From assembly GCA_021780275.1 (NCBI GenBank), contig JAJXZC010000040.1, positions 1-7,620 of the forward strand: a stretch of 7,620 bases of DNA. The letters run 5' to 3'. Of the stretch, positions 1-6,093 are shown piece by piece. A program made the position numbers and the translations under genes. How positions within the stretch are numbered: position 1 is the stretch's first letter; each line of letters begins with the position of its first letter. This DNA is from Pseudomonadota bacterium (lineage in GTDB: Bacteria; Pseudomonadota; Alphaproteobacteria; Parvibaculales; Parvibaculaceae). Under the pieces are notes generated by a model that saw only the letters and a program-made list of their open reading frames with translations, searched no databases and was not told the origin of the DNA.

Positions 1-314
1 TCAAGATGGGCGTCGCCGTCGACCTCGTCGAGCCAGAGGATCATCGTTTTGCGACGTCCTCGGGCAGCACGTTTCGGGCGGCCTCGGCTCAGGCCATCAC
101 CTTGCCCAACACCGGCTTCCTCAATGGGACGGCTGGCGCCCGCTTCGCTTTCGCCAGGCCAACACATGAGCGCATCGATCGCGCGGCTGTCGACGAAAAT
201 GATGGCAACCGCACAGCAGTCATCCGATCCGGACGCCGTGTCGACCTGGGCGCCAGCGCGGCATACGTCAATCAGCTGAATTTCGTTCAGCCCGTGCGCC
301 GCCTTCCCGCTTGA
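1..314. other. Ambiguous open stretch at window edge, no recognised product
   Basis: This stretch is open on both strands. On the plus strand a frame runs from the window edge (ATG at 6) to a TGA at 312-314, about 102 codons. On the minus strand the mirror frame is open from an upstream TAA near 345 through to the window edge, and no obvious ATG or ribosome binding site starts it. I recognise no family in either translation. Third-position G/C is slightly higher in the plus frame, which weakly favours the 3' end of a plus-strand gene entering from the left, but open mirror frames are common in GC-rich DNA. It could be the tail of a real gene, a decayed fragment or non-coding sequence. Confidence 0.2.
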
Positions 315-514
315 AGGCGTCCGAGCGCGTCGAACGACAACCCATTATTGTATAATGATAAAATTACCACTTTTGGTTCGCCTTCCTTAACTTCGGGATG
401 GTCCAATGAGATTGCGTTCCTCAAGGCTGAAGACCAACGTTTCGGCGCGAGGGGCGGCTCTCAAAAACAACTCGGGCGCGTCTCCGCCAGAGCGAAACTC
501 CGTCAAAGCACGCA
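315..514. other. Gene-free leader upstream of the GGDEF-EAL gene
   Basis: No credible coding region is seen here. The stretch carries an AT-rich patch (about 342-370) in an otherwise GC-rich background, then about 140 bases leading to the ATG at 515. No clear Shine-Dalgarno sequence precedes that ATG, and no strong terminator or riboswitch-like fold was recognised. Confidence 0.5.
351..356 (+). promoter_or_regulatory. Possible -10 element (TATAAT)
   Basis: A perfect TATAAT lies in the AT-rich patch upstream of the GGDEF-EAL gene. No convincing -35 hexamer is present at 16-18 bases upstream (the region near 327-334 reads gcgtcgaa). If used, transcription would start near 363 and leave a 5' leader of about 150 bases before the ATG at 515. 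The sequence also resembles a -10 on the opposite strand (TACAAT), so orientation is not certain. Confidence 0.25.
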
Positions 515-2857
515 ATGGCCACTAAAGAGTCTCCGCTTCCATTCGAAGTCGAAAAGGCGCTCCTCGACACCCTGCACGGCTCGCTGATGTCCCTGGCTCC
601 CGGGACGTTGGGGGTTGCGGCCGTGCTGATCGTCTGTGGCTATGTGAGCCAGAACGACGCCTTGCGCTGGTCTTCCGCCTTTGCGCTTCTTGCCGCCGCC
701 TTGCGCTTTCTAACGACCGCGATTTACCGCCGCGCAGTGGGAGACCCGACTCCATCCGAACTCAATCGCTGGAAACATCGAACCTTCGCAGCGCTCACAC
801 TTTTCTCGGCGTCCCTCGGGCTTTGCGGTTTCATCGGGGTTTCGGAGAGTTCCGATGTCGCCGTCAATGTCCCCCTCCTCGTCGCCATTGTTGGCTATGC
901 CGCTTCGACCGCAAGCCGCAACGCCGGCTACCCAGCTTGCGTTGTCAGCCAGTTGGCGTTGATCGGCTCGGCACTCGTCATCGCGTTCGTCCTCGTCGGA
1001 GGGGCGGCAAACCTTGCGCTCGCTGCTCTGCTTTTCGTAGCGTTGTTCGCGATGACCGACATCTCGCATTCAGTCTATCAGACGCTGGTCGCGGCCATGA
1101 GCTATGGACGCGAGAAGAACGCCCTGGCCATCGCGATGGCCCAACAAGCGGCGAATTTCGACGCCGCGCTCTCCAACATGTCGCATGGCCTTGCGATGTT
1201 CGACGCGAGGGACCGCCTCGTCATCTGCAATGGACGCTTCGCCGAATGTTTTCACCTCGATGCGGAAAGCGGCGCCAAAGGCGCCTCGCCTTCGAAAATG
1301 ATCCATTGCGCCGCGCGATCTGGTCTTTTTCCCATCGACGACGTCGCACGAACCGAGGAGCGTTTCACTGCCGGGACGCGCTGCCAAGCGCAAGACGAAA
1401 TGACGATCGTTCTGCGCGGCGGCCGCATTCTCCAACTGTCGTTTCAAGCCATGGCGCATGGCGGCGCCGTCGTGATCGTCGATGACGTGACCGAGCAGAA
1501 GTCCCGGGAAGCCCGAATCGCCCATATCGCGCGTTTCGACAACCTGACGGATTTGCCGAACCGCACGCAATTTGAAGAAAAATTCCAGGAAATACTCACC
1601 GACAGCAAAAGGTCGCGCAAGCCTTTCGCCACCATCTGCATCGACCTCGACCATTTCAAGGAAGTGAATGACACCCTGACCCATATAGTCGGCGACAAGC
1701 TGCTGGTCGCCGTCGCCGCCCGCATGCGCGCCACTCTTCGGGTTGGGGACCATCTCGCCCGTTTCGGCGGCGACGAATTCGTGCTGATCCTCGCTTCGCT
1801 CGAAGAAACAAACGCGATGGCCGAGGTCTCCGCGGTTCTACAGCGCCTCACCGAAGCGGTTGCGGAGCCTTATGAGATCGACTCGCATACGATTGTCATC
1901 GGCATGAGCGCCGGGGTCGCGATCGCCCCGGTTGTCGGCGAAACCCGCGACGACATTCTACGCGCCGCCGATCTGGCGCTCTATGAAGCGAAGAGCCAGG
2001 GACGCGGCGGCTTCCACTTCTTTGAGGCGAGCCTTGACGCTTCCGCTCAGGAACGCCGCCAGATCATTCTTGACATGCGCAAGGCCTTGGCTGAGGGGCA
2101 GTTCTACCTGGAGTACCAACCGACCATAGATCTGGACACGGGGCGGATCGCCTGCTGCGAAGCCCTGTTGCGCTGGCGGCATCCGATCTTGAACATCCCG
2201 CCGGAGAAATTCATCCCGGTCGCCGAAGAAACCGGCATGATCGCCGAACTTGGCCGCTGGGCTCTGCGGCAGGCGTGCCGGGACGCTTTGGAATGGCCGC
2301 TGCCGGTTCCCGTGGCGGTCAACCTCTCTCCCGCGCAATTCAAGCGCGGCGACATTCTAGGGATGATCAAATTGGCGCTCGACGAGACGGGCCTCGACCC
2401 CCGTCGCCTTGAACTGGAAATCACCGAGAACCTCCTCATCTCTGGCGAGGACAGGACAAGGAAGATCATGGAGGGAATTACCGGCCTGGGCTGTGGCCTC
2501 GCCCTCGATGATTTCGGCTCGGGCTATTCGACCTTCACTTATCTCACCAGTTTCCCGTTCAAGAAGGTGAAGCTCGATGGATCTTTCATCGAAGACATCG
2601 AAAACCGGCCGGATCGCCGCGCCATTGTCCGGGCGGTCCGGCAACTCGCGTCGAGCCTGTCGATGACCATCGTCGCCGAGGGCGTGCAGACCGCGTCGCA
2701 ACTCGACGTCCTGACCGCCGAAAAAATCAGGTTCGCCCAAGGCTGGCTTTTGTCCCGGTCGGTGGCCGCCGCAGACATTCCGTGGTTGAAATTCCACACG
2801 GCTACGACCCGCGCCGAGAAGCGCGCAGCGGCGACTGGCATAAGGTTAGTTCAATAA
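515..2857 (+). CDS. Membrane-anchored PAS-GGDEF-EAL protein (diguanylate cyclase/phosphodiesterase)
   Basis: The 780-residue product belongs to the bifunctional c-di-GMP turnover family: GGDEF domains make c-di-GMP from two GTP, and EAL domains hydrolyse it to pGpG. Residues ~28-180 hold about six hydrophobic segments, so the N-terminus is probably an inner-membrane sensor of a type I cannot name. A PAS-like domain follows (~212-326). The GGDEF domain (~334-500) has the signature intact at 418-422, a metal-site DLDHFK (377-382) and an RxxD inhibitory site (R409-D412). The EAL domain (~515-755) has EALLRW (549-554), N603, E635, D665-D666, K686, E722 and QGWLLSR (742-748), all expected catalytic positions. 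Both activities therefore look possible. One departure is NDTLTH at 385-390, where the second T replaces the usual glycine. The ATG at 515 is the only good start but lacks a clear ribosome binding site. No operon partner is seen: the next sequence downstream is mobile-element debris. Confidence 0.95.
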   Translation: MATKESPLPFEVEKALLDTLHGSLMSLAPGTLGVAAVLIVCGYVSQNDALRWSSAFALLAAALRFLTTAIYRRAVGDPTPSELNRWKHRTFAALTLFSASLGLCGFIGVSESSDVAVNVPLLVAIVGYAASTASRNAGYPACVVSQLALIGSALVIAFVLVGGAANLALAALLFVALFAMTDISHSVYQTLVAAMSYGREKNALAIAMAQQAANFDAALSNMSHGLAMFDARDRLVICNGRFAECFHLDAESGAKGASPSKMIHCAARSGLFPIDDVARTEERFTAGTRCQAQDEMTIVLRGGRILQLSFQAMAHGGAVVIVDDVTEQKSREARIAHIARFDNLTDLPNRTQFEEKFQEILTDSKRSRKPFATICIDLDHFKEVNDTLTHIVGDKLLVAVAARMRATLRVGDHLARFGGDEFVLILASLEETNAMAEVSAVLQRLTEAVAEPYEIDSHTIVIGMSAGVAIAPVVGETRDDILRAADLALYEAKSQGRGGFHFFEASLDASAQERRQIILDMRKALAEGQFYLEYQPTIDLDTGRIACCEALLRWRHPILNIPPEKFIPVAEETGMIAELGRWALRQACRDALEWPLPVPVAVNLSPAQFKRGDILGMIKLALDETGLDPRRLELEITENLLISGEDRTRKIMEGITGLGCGLALDDFGSGYSTFTYLTSFPFKKVKLDGSFIEDIENRPDRRAIVRAVRQLASSLSMTIVAEGVQTASQLDVLTAEKIRFAQGWLLSRSVAAADIPWLKFHTATTRAEKRAAATGIRLVQ

Positions 2858-3294
2858 TGAAATTGCCAAGGCCGAGGACTAGACGCCGTCTCAACAACGG
2901 GGACGTCGTAAATGGCGCCATTGTTCATTTTCGCTACGCCATGATTTTTTGACGCGCTAATCGCCGTCCAAGGGAATGGGGCATCACATCATAACATCGG
3001 CCGGGCCAACGTCCGTTCACCAACCGTTGATTGCGCCGCCGCCGCCCAACAGGCTTTGGGTGTCGGACTGCACATATGTCTCGACCTGGGGCGGCATATG
3101 TCCGGCCTGTTTGCGCGGTCATCAACCGCTGGCCTCGATGAAGTCCGCGATGCGGTGGGCTGAATCAAACCCGCGCGCTGTGAGCGCATTGCCGGAACGG
3201 CCTCATCCGCATCGGGTTTCGCCCCGCGACTTCGTCATCATTTTGAGCGCCTCGCCCTTCCGTCCGGCGTGCGCCGGACAGCCGTCTGATCTCG
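2858..3294. other. Gene-free region, probably partly the end of the IS110-type element
   Basis: No gene is supported. The part nearest 3294 directly follows the stop codon of the minus-strand transposase remnant and is likely the non-coding end of that insertion sequence; where the element stops cannot be decided from one copy. Visible structure includes an 8-base direct repeat CATATGTC at 3073-3080 and 3095-3102, and a 12-base perfect palindrome at 2911-2922 close to the end of the GGDEF-EAL gene. No T-tract hairpin that would terminate the upstream gene was found. Short open frames on both strands here show no recognisable family. Confidence 0.4.
2911..2922. repeat. 12-bp perfect palindrome AATGGCGCCATT
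   Basis: The sequence reads identically on both strands. It lies 54 bases after the stop of the GGDEF-EAL gene and before the IS110-derived debris. It has no loop and no following T-tract, so it is not a terminator. It may be a protein binding site, an old insertion boundary, or chance. Confidence 0.3.
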
Positions 3295-3492
3295 CTATGC
3301 GCGAGCCAAGCCTTCAACTGGATGAGCTTTTTTGTATACGCCGCCTTTGGTCAGCAGCGCCCACAGAGTTCGCGCCATTTTGTTTGCTAAAGCGACGGCG
3401 ACGATCTTGAATGGACGACGCGCCAGCATGGCGGACAGCCATTGTGGCCCATCAGCTTTGGTTTTCGCGTGCCGCAGGACGGCTGCGGCGCC
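3295..3492 (-). pseudogene. IS110-family transposase, C-terminal remnant
   Basis: Read on the minus strand, this frame encodes about 65 residues ending at a TAG (3297-3295). It contains GAAAVLRHAKTK, then RRPFKIVAVALANKMARTLW and LLTKGGVYK. That is the recognisable C-terminal end of IS110/IS116/IS902-type transposases (Transposase_20 region), where the consensus runs LLxxGAxAVLRH...ALANKxARxxWALLxxGxxY. The N-terminal DEDD catalytic domain and most of the protein, several hundred residues, are missing. Upstream it runs, in another frame, straight into the truncated group II intron reverse transcriptase; the join lies at about 3485-3500. The remnant cannot encode an active transposase. Family identity is from motif recognition. 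Assignment to the IS110 or IS1111 subgroup is not possible from this fragment. Confidence 0.75.
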
Positions 3493-4496
3493 GAGTAGCC
3501 GAGGTGCGGCTGGCCGGTCTTCGCCGAATACATCCGTCCGAACGTGAAGCCCAGAAAGTCGAAATGTTCTTCTGGAACCGTGCAGATGCGTGTCTTTTCC
3601 TCGCTGACCGTGAGCCTCAGCTTGCCCATGATCTCGCGCAATCGCTGCAAGGCTTCTTCACCTTTGCCTTTCCTGCACAAAATCACGAGGTCGTCGGCGT
3701 AGGTCACGAGACGCGAGCCAAGGCTTCGCTCCAGCCCGAGCTTCTTCCATCCCAACACGAACCGGCGCATGTACAAATTCGCCAGCAGCGGTGAGATGGG
3801 CGAGCCCTGCGGAATGCCGCGTCGCTGGTCCCGAGCCTCGGTCGTGCGTGTCTTCCGACCACGTTCGTCGGTTTCTTCTACGGGGCAGTCCAGCCACATC
3901 CTGATCAGATGCAGCACGCGTCGATCAACGATGCGGCGCGTCACCGACTTCATAAGGTCGGCATGGGGAATGCTCCCGAAGTAGTCCGCGAGGTCGGCGT
4001 CCACAACTTCCGGGTGGCCGCGAAACAACAGCTCTCCCACCTCCGCCACCGCCTGCTGAGCGTTTCGCCCGGGGCGATAGGCGTATAGTTCTGGCGGGAG
4101 GTCGGCTTCGAAGATCGGCTCCAGCACCAGCATCGCTGCCGTCATGCAGACCCGATCCCGCAAGGTCGAGATGCCCAGCGGCCTGAGCTTGCCGTTGGCC
4201 TTCGGTATGAACACTCGTCTGATGGGTTCCGGTCGATAGGTCTCTTGCCTGAGCGCAAGCGCCAGTTCGGCCAGCCACCGATCCACCCCATACGCCTCGA
4301 CATCCGCGAAGTCCTGACCGTCGATGCCCGGCGCGCCCTTGTTGGAGCGGCACTGGGCATAGGCATGCGCAAGAATATCCTCGCGGCTGAGCTTGTCGTA
4401 CAAGGTGTAGAAGCGATAACCGGCTTCCGCCTTCGCTTTCGCGTGCAACGCCATCTGCAATTTCTGAACACTCTTCGGAGTTGATAGGTTGCCCAA
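3387..4496 (-). pseudogene. ltrA: Group II intron reverse transcriptase, 3'-truncated
   Basis: The open frame gives 369 residues, of which about 335 match the group II intron-encoded reverse transcriptase family (LtrA-like, used for intron mobility and, through its maturase domain, for splicing). Visible are SNKGAPGIDG (51-60), IPKANGKLRPLGIS (97-110), DADLADYF (166-173) with a catalytic Asp, RRGIPQGSPISPLLANLYM (225-243), YADD (266-269) and DFLGFTFGRMYS (313-324). Homology stops at about residue 335. The last ~34 residues are out-of-frame readthrough of an IS110 transposase fragment, so the thumb/maturase (X) domain and any endonuclease domain are lost. The assumed start is a TTG at 4496, placed after an in-frame TAA; the closest ATG is at residue 15. 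The polymerase core looks uncorrupted, but the protein should not support splicing. Confidence 0.85.
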
Positions 4497-4762
4497 TCTC
4501 CAGGTCCCTTATCGCTTGCTGCGTCTGTTTTGAACTGAGGCCCCTTCCCTCCGTCGGCATTACCCGGCTTCATCGGTACTACGAGCCTCTCCGTCACCTC
4601 AAAGCGCCCGGCCTGTCCCTCGCGGGCGTCCGGTTGGCCATCCCTGACCACGCCATGAGGCTTCCCGTGTTGCGTGCGCTTTCCTTATGTACATGCCGCC
4701 GCCACTACCCCGGCGCAGCGACTGGGTGTTTTCGCTCGTCTCGCCCAGCCGTATCAGCCTTC

Positions 4763-4780
4763 CCCGGTTCCGCTTCCGGG
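4763..4780 (-). ncRNA. Intron domain I hairpin carrying EBS1
   Basis: The minus strand reads CCCGG, loop AAGCGGAA, CCGGG: a perfect 5-bp stem with an 8-base loop, about 210 bases into the intron. GCGGAA in the loop (4773-4768) is the exact complement of the 5' exon end TTCCGC (4993-4988). A candidate EBS2 (GGGC, minus strand 4798-4795) lies about 20 bases upstream and can pair with GCCC at 5000-4997. That second match is only four bases and is weak. Confidence 0.65.
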
Positions 4781-4848
4781 TCGGCCTGCGCAATGCCCTT
4801 TTCGAGGATTGCTCGGCGTTCACTCATGTTGCAGCCTGCACACTCGCG

Positions 4849-4870
4849 CCGTCACCGTATGTCGTGACGG
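4849..4870 (-). ncRNA. Intron domain I stem-loop
   Basis: This is a perfect 7-bp inverted repeat (CCGTCAC and GTGACGG) with an 8-base loop inside the intron RNA, roughly 120-140 bases from its 5' end. It is consistent with a domain I helix. Its loop does not match the 5' exon, so it is not the exon-binding loop. Confidence 0.55.
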
Positions 4871-4987
4871 TTATTCGGGGGCTTCAGACATTTCGTCACC
4901 TCCATGCCTGCCCCGATTGCTTCCGGCGGGAGCTGTCGCCGGGTGGGCCTCGCACCCACTGGAAAGCGCCGCCTTGTCACGGCGCAC

Positions 4988-5414
4988 GCGGAAAGCGGGC
5001 GTAGCGCGAAGGACCGGTCCCGAGAAAACACCGGTCAATGGCTGAATGGGAAGGATGCGCAGAAGCGGGAATTCGCGATCGGCGGTCGGAATTCCGGACT
5101 CGACCCCGAGCGGACTTACGTCCTCGGCGCTCAACGGCGCTTCGGTGGCTCAAAGCCGCCATTGGAGACTCCGGCGACCGTCACCACCTTCCGCGTGGCG
5201 TCGCCCCGCCGCGCGCGTGCGGCGGCGATCCCCTTCTCGTCGCTAAGCTTCGTTTGCACTGAGATCGCGCCGTTCCGACAGAAATTTGGACGAGCGGGCA
5301 AGAAAGGCGGCAGCGCAATCATTCAGGACAAGCGTCTCAGGGCGTAAGTTCGATGGCGTCGACCGGAAGGCGCCGGCGCGGGGCTGGGCCAGGGTCAGGC
5401 ATAGGAGAATGATC
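4988..5414. other. Gene-free region: 5' exon flank of the intron and leader of the tautomerase gene
   Basis: I support no gene here. Positions 4988-4993 (minus strand TTCCGC) are the intron-binding site IBS1. A stem-loop at 5012-5036 lies just upstream of the intron insertion point. A second short hairpin at 5144-5160 has GGTGGCT and AGCCGCC arms, a 3-base loop and one G-U pair. Two GAATTC sites lie about 20 bases apart near 5069-5095. Frames open through this stretch on both strands match no family I recognise, so what the intron originally inserted into is unknown. The right end should hold the promoter of the tautomerase gene, but no clear -35/-10 pair stands out. Confidence 0.45.
5012..5036. 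repeat. Inverted repeat next to the intron insertion site
   Basis: The arms GACCGGT (5012-5018) and ACCGGTC (5030-5036) are perfect complements separated by 11 bases. No T-tract follows on either strand, so a classical terminator is unlikely. Its right-hand arm on the minus strand ends 24 bases upstream of the intron 5' splice site. Confidence 0.45.
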
Positions 5415-5642
5415 ATGCCGCTCATCGAAGTTCATCTCGTCGAGGACGTGTTCGACGCCGGACAGAAGAAGCAGATCATCGAAAAACTCACCGACGCCAT
5501 GGTCAGCATTGAAGGCGAGAACATGCGGGGCGTAACCTGGGTGAAAATTTCGGAAGTCGCGAGTGGCGAATGGGGAATCGGCGGTCAGGCGCTGACCACT
5601 GACGCCGTGAAGGCGCTGGCGGCTGGTCGGAAGGTCGCCTGA
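5415..5642 (+). CDS. Tautomerase family protein (4-oxalocrotonate tautomerase-like)
   Basis: The 75-residue product begins MPLIEVHLVE. In the 4-oxalocrotonate tautomerase superfamily the initiator Met is removed and the exposed Pro acts as the catalytic base in keto-enol tautomerisation, usually in small oligomers. Pro2 is present here. The length and the later block VTWVKISEVASGEWGIGG (40-57) fit the short tautomerase group; R38 and W53 are plausible active-site neighbours by position, which is inference. The ATG at 5415 is chosen because AGGAGA lies at 5403-5408 with good spacing and because only this start exposes the Pro. The in-frame ATG at 5409 is too close to the ribosome binding site, and an upstream in-frame start at 5286 would bury the Pro. 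The substrate cannot be told. The DUF4242 gene follows after 107 bases on the same strand and may be co-transcribed. Confidence 0.9.
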   Translation: MPLIEVHLVEDVFDAGQKKQIIEKLTDAMVSIEGENMRGVTWVKISEVASGEWGIGGQALTTDAVKALAAGRKVA

Positions 5643-5749
5643 TCGCACGCGTTCCCGGCGCGGTCGCGCTTTTGGGCGCCGCTGGCGACCAGACGCGGCC
5701 GGGTCGAACGTCCACAATCGCCAATGCGAGACAGCAGGAGGCCAACCAA

Positions 5750-6025
5750 ATGAAACGCTATGTGATTGAACGTCATATTCCTGGCGTCGGCAGCTTGAGT
5801 CAGCCCCAGTTCAGGGACATCGCAGCCAAATCCAATGGCGCGGTCGCCAAACTCGCCGGATCCGTGCAATGGGTGCAGTCCTATGTCGCCGCAGACAACA
5901 CCTTTTGCGTCTACCTGGCCGAGAGCGAAGCTCGCCTGCGCGAGCACTCCCGCCTCGCCGGCTTCCCGATCACGCGGGTCAATGAAATCGCCACAGTGAT
6001 CGATCCGCTGACGGCCTGTTCCTGA
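5750..6025 (+). CDS. DUF4242 domain protein (SCO4226-like)
   Basis: The 91-residue product matches the DUF4242 family pattern: MKRYVIERHIPGVG at the N-terminus, SNGAVAKL, WVQSYVAADNTFCVYLAES (51-69), then REHSRLAGFPITRVNEI and a final VIDP. The family has a ferredoxin-like alpha/beta fold; one Streptomyces member has been described as nickel-binding, but the role of most members is unknown and no metal site is proven here. No signal peptide or membrane segment is seen, so it is probably cytoplasmic. The start at 5750 is preceded by AGGAGG at 5736-5741 with 8 bases of spacing, much better than the in-frame ATG at 5672. It lies downstream of the tautomerase on the same strand and converges with the AraC regulator, 53 bases away. 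Confidence 0.88.
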   Translation: MKRYVIERHIPGVGSLSQPQFRDIAAKSNGAVAKLAGSVQWVQSYVAADNTFCVYLAESEARLREHSRLAGFPITRVNEIATVIDPLTACS

Positions 6026-6063
6026 GCCATTCGAACTGACGGCGCGCTGTTGTCAAACCTTTT

Positions 6064-6093
6064 AAAAAATTGCCGCGCTCAAGAAGACGCGGC
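6064..6093 (-). terminator. Intrinsic terminator of the AraC-type gene
   Basis: On the minus strand GCCGCG (6093-6088) and CGCGGC (6077-6072) form a perfect 6-bp GC stem with a 10-base loop, followed by AATTTTTT (6071-6064). The stop codon of the regulator (6081-6079) lies in the loop. Read on the plus strand no T-tract follows, so it would not serve the converging tautomerase/DUF4242 genes. Confidence 0.75.

Larger units (their letters stand above)
3490..4987 (-). mobile_element. Group II intron, 5' end intact, 3' end deleted
   Basis: On the minus strand the intron begins at 4987 with GTGCGCC, fitting the GUGYG 5' consensus. About 490 bases of structured RNA (domains I-III) precede the reverse transcriptase, the normal layout with the ORF in domain IV. 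A hairpin at 4763-4780 (5-bp stem, 8-base loop) presents GCGGAA, which pairs perfectly with TTCCGC, the six bases just before 4987. This is the expected EBS1-IBS1 contact and fixes the 5' splice site. Other stems include 4849-4870 (7 bp) and 4943-4959 (5 bp). I found no domain V-like sequence between the reverse transcriptase and 2858, and the RT is joined to IS110 sequence near 3490. Domains V and VI are therefore judged deleted, and the element should be dead for splicing. The 3' boundary is accurate to about 15 bases. Confidence 0.8.

Noticed and set aside
3925..4651. Minus-strand frames of 169 and 211 codons overlapping the reverse transcriptase
   Set aside because: They are alternative frames of the RT gene. 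Their translations are Arg/Gly/Pro-rich and lack the RT motifs, which all lie in the 4496-3387 frame.
3490..4987. A retron or other defence-type reverse transcriptase
   Set aside because: The RT motifs (YADD, RGIPQGSP, GFTFGRMYS), the upstream structured RNA with a GTGCG start, and the EBS1 pairing are those of a group II intron. No msr/msd-like RNA or effector gene is nearby.
4481..5347. Several plus-strand open frames of 105-147 codons opposite the intron's 5' region
   Set aside because: They are antisense to the structured RNA of the group II intron and its flank. They have no ribosome binding sites and no recognisable domain; such frames are frequent false gene calls over group II introns.
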